From contig CAWINX010000004.1 in NCBI GenBank assembly GCA_963837585.1, positions 372,001-436,000 on the forward strand: 64,000 nt of DNA, given 5' to 3'. This document shows positions 18,546 through 28,123 of this stretch, in pieces. How positions within the stretch are numbered: position 1 is the first letter of the stretch; each line of letters begins with the position of its first letter. Under the pieces are notes generated by a model. The model did no database searches, had not been told where the DNA came from, and saw only the letters and a list, made by a program, of their open reading frames with translations. A program made the position numbers and the translations under genes. This DNA comes from CAWINX01 sp963837585. Its GTDB lineage: Bacteria; Actinomycetota; Thermoleophilia; Solirubrobacterales; 70-9.

Positions 18546-20202
18546 CTACTGAGGGGGGACGCCCAAGTAGGGCAGGGCGAACTGCGCGATTTTGCCGAAC
18601 GCCGGCGCGGCGACCGAGCCGCCGTAGTAGTTGCCGCCCTGCGGCTGGTCGACGATCACCGCCACCAGCAGGCGCGGGTCTTGCGCCGGCGCGAAGCCGA
18701 TGAAGGAGGCGACGAATTTGGTGTCCGAGTAGGTGCCGTTCTCGGCGACCTGGGCCGTTCCGGTCTTGCCCGCCAGGGTGTAGCCGGGGACGCTGACCTC
18801 CGAGGCGGTTCCGCCCGGGGCCAGCACGCCCTCCAGCATCGTCCGCACCTGCGAGGCGACGGTCGGATCGACGACGCGGTGCCCGCGGGGCTCGTGCACC
18901 GATGTCCCGTCGACCTTCTCGATCAGCTGCGGGCGGCGCAGGATGCCGCCGTTGGCGATCGCCGTGTAGCCGGCGACCATCTGCATCGGCGTCACCGAGA
19001 GGCCCTGCCCGATCGGCAGGTTGCCCATCGTCGAGCCGGAGTAGTCCTGCAGGGCGGGCACGATCCCGCGCTCCTCGCCGGGGAACTGGACGCCGGTCGG
19101 GCGACCGAAGCCGAAGCGGTTGATCCAGCGGCTGAACCGCTCGCTGCCGACCCGCAGCCCGATCGTCACCGCGCCGACGTTGGAGGACTGGGCGAGGATC
19201 TGAGCGGTGCTGAGGGTGACGGTCGGGCGGGCCTCGGCGTCGGAGATCGTCCGGTCGGCGACCTGGATGCTCGGCGCCAGGGTGAAGGACGTCTCCGGCG
19301 TCACCAGCTTGTCCTCCAGCGCGGCGGAGACGGTGAAGGCCTTGAAGGTCGAGCCCGGGCTCGTAGGTGAAGCCGGTAGCGCGGTTCTGGAGATCCTCGG
19401 GACTGGTGGCGGAGAGGTCCTCGAGGTTGACCGGCGGCCAGTTCGCCATCGCGAGGATCTGCGAGTCGCGCGGATCCACGACGATCGCCGTGGCGCCTTT
19501 CGGCTGGTAGGCGGCGCCGACCTCGTCGAGGACGCGTTCCGTCTTCGCCTGGATCGCGGGGTCGATGGTCAGCTGCACGTTCTGGCCGTCGCTTGCCTGG
19601 CTCACCGTGTCGAGGCGGATCGGCTCCCCCAGCGCGTCGTTGACGATCCGCCGCTCGCCGTCGGTGCCGTGCAGAGCTGAGTTCTCCTCGGCTTCGAGGC
19701 CGGTCAACCCCTGGCTCTCGGTGCCGACGGCGCCGAGCACCTGCGCGGCGAGCTGTCCCTGCGGATAGGTGCGCTGGCTGTCGGGCAGCTGGCCGATCCC
19801 CGGCAGCTTCAGGGCGGCGACTTTCGCCGCGGTGACCATGTCGACCTTGTGGGCGACGTAGGAGAAACCGTTGTTGGCGGTGAGGCTGCGCAGCACCGCG
19901 TTGGCGCTGAGGCCGAGGATCGGCGCCAGTTTGTCGGCGACCTGCGGCGGGTTCTTCACCTGGTAGGGGGTCGCGTAGATCGTCGCCGCGTCCTCGGAAG
20001 CGGCCAGCTCATTGCCGTGGCGGTCGAGCAGGCTGCCACGCAACCCCGGCACGGTGACGACATCGGTCTGCTGGGCCGCCGCCTCGGAGGCGAGGGCAGG
20101 TCCCTTGACCCCCTGGACCCAGAAGGCCCGGCCGAGGATGACTACGAAGCAGAGGAGGAAGCCGGCGAAGAGAAGCCCGATCCTTCGCTCGATCAAGCGC
20201 AT
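18546..20202 (-). CDS. ftsI: Penicillin-binding protein FtsI (class B transpeptidase; single-base frame shift)
   Basis: Septal D,D-transpeptidase anchored by one N-terminal helix (about residues 7-27, after MRLIERR). The pedestal domain starts with VPGLRGSLLDRHGNELA. At about 19357 an extra base interrupts the active-site region; corrected, it reads TYEPGSTFKAFT, with the nucleophilic Ser of STFK, then the SSN element in LAQSSNVGAV and AGKTGTAQVA. About 551 residues, no PASTA repeats at the end. It sits between ftsL and murE, as expected. The intact motif set on both sides argues for an assembly error. Confidence 0.93.
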
Positions 20203-20217
20203 CGACTCGGCCGCTCC

Positions 20218-20730
20218 CTAGCCGGTTCCGGCGGCGGCGAGTCGCTGGGCGGCGGTGGCGACGTTGCCGGGCCCGGCCTCGACGTAGGTGACCTGGTCTC
20301 CGGCCGACGCCAGGCCGAGCGCGGCCCCCGCGTGGTGGATCCGCGCGGTCGAGAGCACCCTGGCCGCCCGGTTCTGGGTGATCGAGTTGTCCTGGTCGAG
20401 CGCCTGGATGTTGCGATCGATCTTCCCGGTCGAGGCGGCGAGGCTGAGCGTCACCACGTTGAGGGCGACGATGCCGACCAGGAGTACGCCGAGGACGCCG
20501 ATCCAGGCGCGGCCGCGGGTCATCCGCACCATCAGCCCCGAGTCGGGCAGGTGGCGGACGGCGGTCGCGGTGCCGACGGCAAGCGGAATCAGCTGCCCGC
20601 CGGGCCGGCGCTGTGGCGCGACCCGGCGGGCTGGCTGGGGCTTGCGGGCTGGGGCAAGTTTGCGGACGGGAGCGCGGCGGGGCGCGGTGCGGGCGGGCGC
20701 GGCGGCGCGGGCTGTAGCGGCGGCGGCCAT
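20218..20730 (-). CDS. ftsL: FtsL-like divisome protein
   Basis: A 170-residue bitopic protein: a long Ala/Pro/Arg-rich cytoplasmic part (about 75 residues), one helix (WIGVLGVLLVGIVALNVVTL) and an external segment with short coiled-coil character. FtsL is poorly conserved and is called from this topology and from its position between rsmH and ftsI. The start overlaps the rsmH stop by one base (TGATG). Typical partner of FtsB and FtsQ in the divisome. Confidence 0.72.
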   Translation of the reverse strand: MAAAATARAAAPARTAPRRAPVRKLAPARKPQPARRVAPQRRPGGQLIPLAVGTATAVRHLPDSGLMVRMTRGRAWIGVLGVLLVGIVALNVVTLSLAASTGKIDRNIQALDQDNSITQNRAARVLSTARIHHAGAALGLASAGDQVTYVEAGPGNVATAAQRLAAAGTG

Positions 20731-21728
20731 CAGACCGGGGCCTCCCCCACCTTGACGGCGGCGCGAAGGTGGGCGGACTTGGAACGCGGGTTCGCGGCGA
20801 CCTCTTCGGGCCCGGGAGCGACGGCGCGACGGGTCAGCAGCTCCGCCTCCGGCTCGCGCCCGCAGACGCAGACGGGAAGCTCGGGAGGACAGACGCAGCC
20901 GCGGGCGCGCTCGGCGAGGAAGCGCTTGACGCGGCGATCCTCAAGTGAGTGGAAGGAGATCGCGGCGAGGCGACCGCCGTTCGGCAGCATCGCCCAGGCG
21001 GTCGGCAGGGCGTCGTCGAGCGAGTCCAGCTCGCCGTTGACGGCGATCCGGATCGCTTGGAAGGTGCGCTTTGCCGGGTGCCCTCTGCCGAAGCGGGCCG
21101 AAGTCGGGACGCCGGCCTTGACCGCGTCGACCAGCTCGGAGGTCGTCTGCAGCGGACGGCGGCTGACGATCTCGCGAGCGATCCCACCGGCGTAGCGCTC
21201 CTCGCCGAAGCGGCGCAGCGCCTGAGCGACCCGCGACTCCGGCCACTCGTTGACGAGGTCGGCGGCGGTGAACTGCTGGCGGGTGTCCATCCGCATGTCG
21301 AGCGGCGCGTCGTAGGAATAGGAGAAGCCCCGCTCCCAGGCGTCGACCTGCATCGAGGACATTCCGAGGTCCATGTAGGCCATGTCTGGGCGAAGCCCTT
21401 CGCCACGCAGGGTGCGAAGCCCTTCTGCGTAGTCGGCGCCGATGAAGCGGGTCCGGCAGGGCGCTTCGGCGGCAAACTCGTCAAAGCGGGCCTCCGCCGA
21501 GGGGTCGCGATCGATGCAGATGAGGGTTCCTTCCGGCCCCAGCCGCTCGGCGACGAGCCGCGCGTGCCCGCCTCCGCCGAAGGTGCAGTCGACGGCCGTC
21601 TGCCCCGCCTGGGGGGCGAGCAGCTCGACCAGTTCGGCGGCGAGGACGGGTTCGTGCTCGGTGGGCATATAGAGAAGGTTGGCGGTCCTCACGGGCGGGC
21701 CGGCATAGGCGTGGGCATGGGCGGCCAT
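20730..21728 (-). CDS. rsmH: 16S rRNA (cytosine-1402 N4) methyltransferase RsmH
   Basis: SAM-dependent methyltransferase acting on the ribosomal P site, almost always second in dcw clusters. The 332-residue protein has EHEPVLAAELVELL, the SAM loop DCTFGGGGHARL, MDLGMSSMQVD, the family signature HPAKRTFQAIRIAVN and SFHSLEDRRVKRF. The ATG at 21728 lies one base after the mraZ stop; an internal ATG at 21668 starts nearer to the conserved part but has no ribosome site. A CxC...CxC pair near the C-terminus (CVCPPELPVCVC) is common in the family. Confidence 0.94.
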   Translation of the reverse strand: MAAHAHAYAGPPVRTANLLYMPTEHEPVLAAELVELLAPQAGQTAVDCTFGGGGHARLVAERLGPEGTLICIDRDPSAEARFDEFAAEAPCRTRFIGADYAEGLRTLRGEGLRPDMAYMDLGMSSMQVDAWERGFSYSYDAPLDMRMDTRQQFTAADLVNEWPESRVAQALRRFGEERYAGGIAREIVSRRPLQTTSELVDAVKAGVPTSARFGRGHPAKRTFQAIRIAVNGELDSLDDALPTAWAMLPNGGRLAAISFHSLEDRRVKRFLAERARGCVCPPELPVCVCGREPEAELLTRRAVAPGPEEVAANPRSKSAHLRAAVKVGEAPV

Positions 21729-21729
21729 C

Positions 21730-22173
21730 TCACCCGGCCGCCTCGGCCCCGGCCAGGCCCTCGGCGATCGCCGGCGCCTCGGCGTCCAGCTCCTCTTCCT
21801 GCTTCGCCCAGGCCTCGGCGTCCCAGATCTCCAGGTACTCGCCGTTGCCGACGACGACGCAGGCGCCTTCGATGCCGGCGTGCTCGAGCAGCAGCTTGGG
21901 AATGCGAATCCGCCCCGCGGCGTCGAGCTTCTCGTCGAAGGAGCCGCCGTGGAAGCGGCGGCGCATGCGACGAGCCTCGCTGCCGAAGGGGCTGTGCGGG
22001 CTGAGGAAGCGGGTCGAGAGGTCGTCATAGCCCTCGGGCGTGTGGAGCCAGACGCAGGGGTCGAAGCCCTTGGACAGAACAACTCCATCGGAGAGGGCCG
22101 CACGGAACCGGGACGGAACGGTGAGGCGGTCCTTGGAGTCGAGACTGTGCTCGTAGAGGCCCCGAAAAGCCAC
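21730..22173 (-). CDS. mraZ: Transcriptional regulator MraZ
   Basis: DNA-binding protein of two SpoVT/AbrB-like domains that controls the dcw cluster. The GTG at 22173 follows AAAGGA at 7 bases and gives 147 residues: FRGLYEHSLDSKDRLTVPSRFR in the first repeat and the second DEKLDAAGRIRIPKLLLEHAG. In E. coli and other bacteria MraZ binds spaced TGGGN boxes upstream of its own gene; exactly such boxes are present here at 22279-22303. Confidence 0.93.
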   Translation of the reverse strand: MAFRGLYEHSLDSKDRLTVPSRFRAALSDGVVLSKGFDPCVWLHTPEGYDDLSTRFLSPHSPFGSEARRMRRRFHGGSFDEKLDAAGRIRIPKLLLEHAGIEGACVVVGNGEYLEIWDAEAWAKQEEELDAEAPAIAEGLAGAEAAG

Positions 22174-22220
22174 CGTCGGTTCCTTTCTGTGCCGTGCCGA
22201 GGACCGGGAAAAGAGTTTGG

Positions 22221-22259
22221 ACCGAGGTGATGAGGTGGGAGGAGCCTCACCACCCCGGT
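22221..22259 (-). promoter_or_regulatory. Hairpin in the mraZ leader
   Basis: An imperfect 15-base inverted repeat (ACCGAGGTGATGAGG against CCTCACCACCCCGGT, two mismatches) with a 9-base loop lies in the predicted mraZ 5' untranslated region, about 50-85 bases before the start codon. It may affect mRNA stability or attenuation. Function is inferred. Confidence 0.4.
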
Positions 22260-22278
22260 CCATGGGCTTCAACTCGAG

Positions 22279-22311
22279 CGCCACAGTACCCCACTTCCCC
22301 CCACTTTGCAA
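22279..22311 (-). promoter_or_regulatory. dcw (mraZ) promoter with embedded MraZ boxes
   Basis: On the minus strand TTGCAA (22311-22306) and TACTGT (22288-22283) form a promoter with a 17-base spacer. Three direct repeats lie over it with exact 10-base periodicity: TGGGG at 22303-22299, TGGGG at 22293-22289 and TGGCG at 22283-22279, each separated by five bases. This is the published MraZ operator layout (TGGGN repeated with N5 spacers), so MraZ bound here should block its own cluster. The third box deviates at one base. Confidence 0.75.
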
Positions 22312-22363
22312 CACCGACCCGTCCTGCAAGCCCATTTGCATCCCGTGGGATAGGTTGCGCCGG

Positions 22364-23203
22364 ATGAACGAGACGGCCCCGCCCGACGACGCCAACGACC
22401 TCCGCGGCTTTCACTTCAAGCGGCTGATGCGCAAGCCGGTGACCTGGATCGTCACCGGCATCGCGATGGTCCTCGCCGCGGGCGGCGGCGCGGCGCTGGT
22501 CGGCCCGGTGATCGGCCTCGCCGCCGCGGGCGGCGTCCTGCTGCTGGCCCTGATCGTCGTCTTCGCGATCGCCGACTCCGCGGCCGAGGACGCCTTCTTC
22601 GCGACCTACGCCCAACAGCGAAGCCTGACCCTGGCCGGCAAGGGCCCCCTGCCGCCGGCGACGCCGCTGCTGCGAAAGGGCGACGACCGCTACGCCAACC
22701 GGACCCTCACCGGGACACTGGCCGACGGCGTCGACGGCACCCTCGCTCTCTATACGTATGAGGAGGAGACGACCGACAGCGAGGGCAACCGGCAGACCAA
22801 CTACTACCGCTACACGCTCGGCCTGATCGAGGTGCCCGAGTCCGCCCCCCATGTCCCGGAGCTGTTCTGCCAGCAGAAGTTCGGCCTCCGCGCCCTGGAG
22901 AAATTCGAGGACGTCTTCCGCCGCTCGAAAGAGCGGGTCAAGCTGGAGAGCGAGGCGCTTGACAAGAAGTACGAGATCTTCGCCGGCAAAGAGCAGGACG
23001 CGGTCTGGCTGCGCCAGCTCTTCTCCCCCACCTTCATCGTCTGGCTGACCGACTCAGCCCCGAAGAAGTTCGCCTTCGAGCTGGTCGGCGGCACCCTCTG
23101 CTGCTACGTCCACGGCCACAAGGAGAGCGCCGAGGAGCTCGACGTCGTCTGCAAAGCCTCGGCGGCGGTGGCGACGCGGCTGCGCGAAGAGGCGTTGGAG
23201 TAG
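22364..23203 (+). CDS. Membrane protein of unknown function
   Basis: Divergent from mraZ. From the ATG at 22364 it gives 279 residues: a short charged N-terminus, two helices (about residues 27-67) close together, then a soluble domain with TLTGTLADGVDGTLALYTYEEET and a conserved-looking end that includes TFIVWLTDSAPKKFAFEL. The arrangement (helical hairpin plus cytoplasmic domain) resembles several actinobacterial DUF proteins but I do not recognise the family. An in-frame start at 22217 would overlap the mraZ promoter and is unlikely. Confidence 0.65.
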   Translation: MNETAPPDDANDLRGFHFKRLMRKPVTWIVTGIAMVLAAGGGAALVGPVIGLAAAGGVLLLALIVVFAIADSAAEDAFFATYAQQRSLTLAGKGPLPPATPLLRKGDDRYANRTLTGTLADGVDGTLALYTYEEETTDSEGNRQTNYYRYTLGLIEVPESAPHVPELFCQQKFGLRALEKFEDVFRRSKERVKLESEALDKKYEIFAGKEQDAVWLRQLFSPTFIVWLTDSAPKKFAFELVGGTLCCYVHGHKESAEELDVVCKASAAVATRLREEALE

Positions 23204-23925
23204 AGCCGGAACCCCGTCCAGCTACCGGCTGAGCATGGCCGCCGGCCAGTGCTTCCAATCGCTTCCGAGACCTCTTGAGGAGCTTCATGACCCGTTCGTG
23301 TTCCTGCTCGCTCCTGGCCGAATGCCTGTCGCGAATCCACCGAACGGTATTTCTTCGGACACTCTCCTCTCACCTTTGGGTTTTGACTCTCTCTTCCATC
23401 GAACCAATTCGCGAGATGGCTCGCTATCTTAGCGGCCTTTCGCCCACGGGCCTTTCCGGCGAGGCGAAGTCACGCTCGATCTCATCCCAGAGACGCTCGC
23501 CAGCGCTCTCGCATCAGGCGCCTGGTCTCGCTCGTTGACCTACTCATGCCTCCAACCGCTCATAGCATCTCGATGGCCGATATCTGACTCGGTCCAGACG
23601 ATCGCTGTCGCCGACAGGTCGCTCGGCAACTCGAAACCGCTGGCATCGAGCACCTTGGCTTCCACGATGTCCGATGCGCCTGGGTCGCCAGGAACTACCG
23701 CGGCATTCGCTGCAAGTACACGCCGAGTCACAAAGCCAGCTGCCACTTCCACATGAAGATTTCACAACGTCGATCGCGCATGTCGAGAACCTCGAGGAGG
23801 CGATGCCTGAAGACCGGTGAACTGGATCGCAAGACGGCGGCGTTCGCAGACCCACAGCGACTGGAAGCACCAGCTCGATGCGCAACTACCGGCATAAGAA
23901 TTTCGAGGCATTGCCGTCGGTCCTG
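23204..23925. other. Low-GC gap with possible gene remnants between the membrane protein and tadC
   Basis: About 720 bases of clearly lower GC than the surroundings, with no intact gene. On the plus strand 23560-23820 reads convincingly across at least one shift: VARQLETAGIEHLGFHDV, WVARNYRGIRCKYTPSHKAS, then DFTTSIAHVENLEEAMPEDR before a stop at 23820, perhaps the end of a small secreted or Cys-containing protein. The antisense frame 23540-23752 also looks protein-like, so the coding strand is not certain. No terminal repeats or transposase motif are visible. Confidence 0.35.
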
Positions 23926-24748
23926 CTAAAACCCGCTGAGCAGACGAGTCGGCGTTGGCGATCAGGCCGGCGGCGATCATCAGCAGGACCGAGGGGACGA
24001 GGACCAGGGCGACGACGAGCTGGATCTTCGGGGCGGCGCGGGCGGCGCGCTCCTCGACGGCGCGGCGCTGGTCGCGGCGCAGGGCGTTGGACTGGCGGCG
24101 CAGTTGGTCGGCCAGGGGTGAGCCGAAACGACGGGAGCGCTCGATCGAGGCGATCAGCGTCGCCAGCTCGCTGCCCGGGACACGGGCGCGGAGGGATTGG
24201 AGGGCGTCGGTCAGGGGTTGGCCGCAGGAGAGCTCGGCGACCGTGATTCGCAGCTCGTCGGCCAGCGGCCCCTCGCTCGCGGTCGCCAACTCCTCGAAGC
24301 CCGCCGCGGCGCTGCGACCGGAGGTGGCGCTGACGGCGAGGAGGTCGAGGGCGTCGGGCAGCGCGCCGACCAGGCGACGTCGGCGGCGCCTCGCCTCCCG
24401 CTCCAAGAGGGCGTCGGGAACGATGAAACCCGCCGCCGGCAGGCCGACCGCCACGAGTAGGGAGATCCGCCCCGGCGCCGCCGGGGCTGCGAGCATCGCC
24501 GCGATCCCCCCGGCGACGGCGGTCGCGAGCTTCGCCAGCAGCACGGCCGGCAGCGGATAGCGAGACTCGAGACCGGCGCGGGCGAGGCGCTCGGGAAGTC
24601 CGAGCCTCAAGACGGTGGCGGCGATACGGCTCCCGGGGTTGAATGCGCCGGCGAGGGCGCCTCGACCCTCCCGCCCGGCGAGCAGCTCCCTGACCCCGGC
24701 GAATGCGAACAGCACGGCGATCGCGGCCGGCAGGCCCGCGCCGCTCAC
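23926..24748 (-). CDS. tadC: TadC-like pilus assembly membrane protein (type II secretion F domain; frame shift at the end)
   Basis: Inner-membrane platform of the Tad/Flp pilus machine. The ATG at 24748 overlaps the tadB stop (ATGA). It has the T2SSF core (ALPDALDLLAVSATSGRSAAAGFEEL, LRARVPGSELATLI, RRFGSPLADQLR) and C-terminal helices ending in VPSVLLMIAAGLIANADS. At about 23947 an extra base shifts the frame; corrected it ends LLSGF with a TAG at 23926, a normal TadC end, about 273 residues. Without the correction a 55-residue unrelated tail would be added. Confidence 0.82.
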
Positions 24749-25602
24749 TCGACCACCCGCGAGAGCCGGCGGATCGCGACGAAGCCGGCGAGCTGGAGGG
24801 CCGCGGCAAGGACCAGCAGGACCGCCGAAGCCGGGGAGCCGAGCACCTTGGCGATGAAGCCCGGCTGGATCAGCTCGGCGAAAAGGGCGCCCCCGGTCGG
24901 CATCGCGACGACCAGCAGGCCGGTGAAGCGCGCCTGAGAGGTCGCGGCCTTCGCGTCCTCGGCAGCCCGATCCCGCTCGGCCGCTCCTTCGGCGAAGCGA
25001 CGCAGCAGCCCGGCGAGGTCACCGCCGGCGAGGCGCTGGCTGAGCAGCGCCGCAGCGAAGGCGTCGACCCGCGACGAGCGCATCCGCCGCCGCCAGCCCT
25101 CCACCGTCTCGGCGGTCGGCGCGCCGAGGTCGAGCTCGGCGCCGAGCCGCACAAGCTCCACCGCCGGTGGGCCGTCGAGGGAGGCCGCGGCGGCGGGCAG
25201 CGAAGCGCGCAGCGAACGCCCCGCCGTCAGCGAGTCTGCGACCGCGGTCGCGATGTCGGGCAGGGCCCGCTCGACGGCGGCGCGGTAGCGAGCCCGACGG
25301 CGGGAGATCATCCAGGCGGCAAGGCCCGGACCGACGACGGCGAGCGGCAGGGCCGCCGTCGCGCCGGCGAGAAACCAACCGCCGACGACCGCGGCGACGG
25401 CGCCCAGCGCGGCGAGTCGGCGGCGCTCCAGAGTCGACGGCGCGTAGCCCTCCTGCCCGGCGCGTCGCAGCGGCTCCAGCGCCATCCGCACCCAGCGCGC
25501 CGCGGCCGGGCTCGCCAGCACCGCCTCGCGAACGCCCAGCGCGAGCAGGCCGCCCGCCGCGGCGGCGATCAGGACAGGGAGAGGCCCCGCCCCGCCCGTC
25601 AC
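24745..25602 (-). CDS. tadB: TadB-like pilus assembly membrane protein
   Basis: A 285-residue protein with an N-terminal pair of helices, a cytoplasmic T2SSF domain (ALPDIATAVADSLTAGRSLRASL, RRRMRSSRVDAFAAALLSQRLAGGDLAGLLR) and two C-terminal helices. TadB and TadC form the membrane platform on which the TadA motor acts to assemble Flp pili. It is translationally coupled to tadA and tadC by four-base overlaps. No frame problems. Confidence 0.88.
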   Translation of the reverse strand: MTGGAGPLPVLIAAAAGGLLALGVREAVLASPAAARWVRMALEPLRRAGQEGYAPSTLERRRLAALGAVAAVVGGWFLAGATAALPLAVVGPGLAAWMISRRRARYRAAVERALPDIATAVADSLTAGRSLRASLPAAAASLDGPPAVELVRLGAELDLGAPTAETVEGWRRRMRSSRVDAFAAALLSQRLAGGDLAGLLRRFAEGAAERDRAAEDAKAATSQARFTGLLVVAMPTGGALFAELIQPGFIAKVLGSPASAVLLVLAAALQLAGFVAIRRLSRVVE

Positions 25603-26740
25603 GAGTCAAGGACCGATCGCACCGCGGTCCCTCCGGCCGCCCTGACGACTTCGGCGATCTCGGTGACGCGGCGGGCGCCGTCTCGCCTTCGCTCCAGGTG
25701 GACGACGAGGTCGATGCCGCGCTGAACCTGCTCGGCGATCGCCTCGTGCGGCAGGCCAACCCCGGCCATCAGGGCGAGGGTCTCCAGCCGCCCGAGCGCG
25801 TCGGCGGGCGAGTTGGCGTGCACCGTGGAGAGGGCGCCGTCGTGCCCGGTGTTGAGCGCGGTGAGGAGATCGAGCGCCTCCACCCCGCGCACCTCGCCGA
25901 TCACGATCCGGTCGGGGCGCATTCGCAGCGCGTTGCGAAGCAGGTCGCGGATCGTCACCTCCCCCTTGCCCTCGACGCTCGGCGGCCGGCTCTCCATGCG
26001 CACGACGTGGGGCTGCTGGAGGCGCAGCTCGGCGGCGTCCTCGATCGTGATCACCCGCTCCCCGGGAGAGATGAAGCTGGAGAGCGCATTCAGCAGCGTC
26101 GTCTTGCCGGAGCCGGTGCCGCCGCTGACCAGGACGCTGCGCCGCTCGGCGACGGCGGCCTCCAGCAGGTCGCGCTGCCCGTCCGTCAGCGTCCCCAGCT
26201 CGACCAACTCGGCGGGGCCGGGCCGCTTCGCGCCGAAGCGGCGGATCGCGACGGTCGGCCCGTCGATCGCCAGCGGCGGGATCACCACGTTGACGCGGGA
26301 GCCGTCGGCAAGGCGAGCGTCGACCATCGGGCTGAGCTCGTCGACGCGCCGGCCGAGCGGGGCGAGGATTCGCTCGATCGCGTTGCGCAACTCCCCCTCC
26401 CCCGCGAAGGCGACGTCGGTCGGCTCGATCCGCCCCCGGCGCTCGACGTAGACGCGGTCGGGGCCGTTGACCATCACCTCCTCGACCTCGGGGTCGGCGA
26501 GCAGCTCCTCCAGCGGGCCGAGGCCGACCGTGTCGCGGACGATCCGCGCGGCGACCTCATCCCGGTCGGCCGGTGACAGCAACGCCGCGTCCTCATCGAC
26601 GAGGGCGCGCACCGCCTCCTCCAGCTCGCCGGTGGTGGAGCGACCGGCCGCGGCTGCCGCCCGGCGGCGCTCGACCAAACGGGCGCGCAGCGTCGCGGCC
26701 AGCTCCTCGATGTGGCTTTCGCGCGCTGACGAGCACTCAT
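25599..26740 (-). CDS. tadA: TadA/CpaF secretion ATPase (missing base near the start)
   Basis: Cytoplasmic hexameric motor for Flp pilus assembly. The ATG at 26740 overlaps the cpaB stop (ATGA); one base appears to be missing at about 26720, after which the frame continues SHIEELAATLRARLVERRR. Key motifs are EEVMVNGPDRVYVER, Walker A GGTGSGKTTLLNAL, the acidic TIEDAAELRL, and the His box LSTVHANSPADAL. Corrected length is about 380 residues, short at the N-terminus relative to many CpaF proteins but complete in the catalytic part. Confidence 0.9.
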
Positions 26741-27393
26741 CCCCCCGGCAGCAAGGTGACCTGGCGGGCGAAGTTCTCGGCGGCGATCAGGCGCAGCGCC
26801 TGGCGCCGAGTCAGGCCGAGAGTCGCCGCCGAGGTTCCGCCCGGCCCGGGGCCGTCGGGGCCGGGAGCGAGAGCGAGCAGCGGCACGGACGACGCGGCGA
26901 CGTAGGTGCGACCGGGGCCGGGGCCGCTCGGTTCACCGGTCACCACGACGTCGACCTTCGAACCGGACGGCACCGGGCCGGCGGCGAGCAGCGCGTCGGC
27001 GCCGCTGACCGAGATCTCGACCGGGCGCCGGGCGCCGGCGAGGCCCGACGGGGCCGAAGCCCGTCGGCGCGGCGAGCGCAGCTGCGCGGCGAGCAGGTAG
27101 GAGCCCGCGGGCAGGGCGGCCTGGGGCGCCATGCCAAGCGCCTCGCCCGGCGCCTCCAGAGCCCCGGCCGGGACGAACCTGGCCGGGACGCGTCGGACCT
27201 CGAGCGCCGAGGCGATCTGCTTAGGGTCGATGGGCCTCCCGGCCGGAATGTCGGCCGTTGCGACCACCACCCGCCGTAGCGGCCCATAGCCCTGCGCCAA
27301 GCTCGATCCGTACCCGTCGGCGATCCCCGCGGCCACCGCTGCCGCGACCATCGCCAGCAGCAGGAACGCGACCGCCCGCCCTCTGCGGCTCAT
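26737..27393 (-). CDS. RcpC/CpaB-like pilus assembly protein (SAF domain)
   Basis: A 218-residue protein with a basic N-terminus, one helix (FLLLAMVAAAVAAGIADGY) and a SAF domain beginning RRVVVATADIPAGRPIDPKQIA. RcpC/CpaB proteins sit at the outer face of the membrane in Tad systems. It ends with a domain rich in Gly/Pro that includes VDVVVTGEP. It overlaps the histidine kinase and tadA by four bases each, so the whole Tad block is one operon. Confidence 0.8.
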   Translation of the reverse strand: MSRRGRAVAFLLLAMVAAAVAAGIADGYGSSLAQGYGPLRRVVVATADIPAGRPIDPKQIASALEVRRVPARFVPAGALEAPGEALGMAPQAALPAGSYLLAAQLRSPRRRASAPSGLAGARRPVEISVSGADALLAAGPVPSGSKVDVVVTGEPSGPGPGRTYVAASSVPLLALAPGPDGPGPGGTSAATLGLTRRQALRLIAAENFARQVTLLPGG

Positions 27394-28123
27394 GCGGCGC
27401 GCTCGGCCCCGTCGGTCGCCAGCGGCAGCTCGAGCACCGCGAGCGAGCCCTGCTCGGAGCGCCTCAGAACGAATCGCCCACCGTGCGCGGCCGCCACGTC
27501 CCGCACCACCGACAGCCCGTGACCGTGGCGCCGCCTCCCGGTCAGCCTGGCGATCACGTCGGCGGGGTTGTCGCGCCGCGACGCCGGTCGCGCTGCGCGC
27601 CCGGAGTCGGCAACGCAAACTCGCAGCCTGTCCCCGCGGCGGCGTGCCTCGACGACGACCGCGGGACCACCGTGCTCGATCGCGTTGACGATCAGGTTGT
27701 CGAGCGCCTGCGAGAGGCCGGCTCTGCTCGCCGATCACGAACGTCCGCCCCGCCCGCCAGCGCAGCTCCAGCGAGCCACCCGACATCGCCGCCCTCGCCT
27801 TCCAACGGCCCACCGCGTCGCCCACCAGGGCCTGCGCACCAATTCGCCGCCGCACCACCGCCTCCGGTGCCGCCGTTGATCTCTCGATCCAGCCGCTCCA
27901 GCGCCGCCGCGGCCAGCTGCATCGAGCTCTCCATCCCGGCGGGCGCCGCGACTCGCGGGCCGGAGGCGGCCAGCGCCACCGCCTGCAACGGCCGGCGCAG
28001 CTCGTGCATCGCCTGATTCAGGGCGCTGCGTCGCCGCCCCGCCCGCAGAGCCTGCGCGGTCACGGCCATCGCCAGCGAGGCGGCCAGCGGCCAGCCGGCG
28101 AACAGATGGGCCAGGCCCGTCAT
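27390..28123 (-). CDS. Membrane histidine kinase of the Tad operon (two frame shifts)
   Basis: From the ATG at 28123 (ATGA overlap with the response regulator) one hydrophobic segment is followed by the phosphoacceptor region NQAMHELRRPLQAVALAA. Extra bases at about 27855 and 27725 split the ATPase domain; corrected it reads VVRRRIGAQALVGDAVGRW, SQALDNLIVNAIEHGGPAV (N box), HGHGLSVVRDVAAAHGG (G box) and ends in LPLATDGAERAA. About 243 residues, a short kinase without a visible sensor domain, so it may sense within the membrane. Confidence 0.78.

Noticed and set aside
23540..23752. A minus-strand 70-residue protein as the missing Tad pilin or TadE
   Set aside because: It has no prepilin peptidase site and no N-terminal helix.
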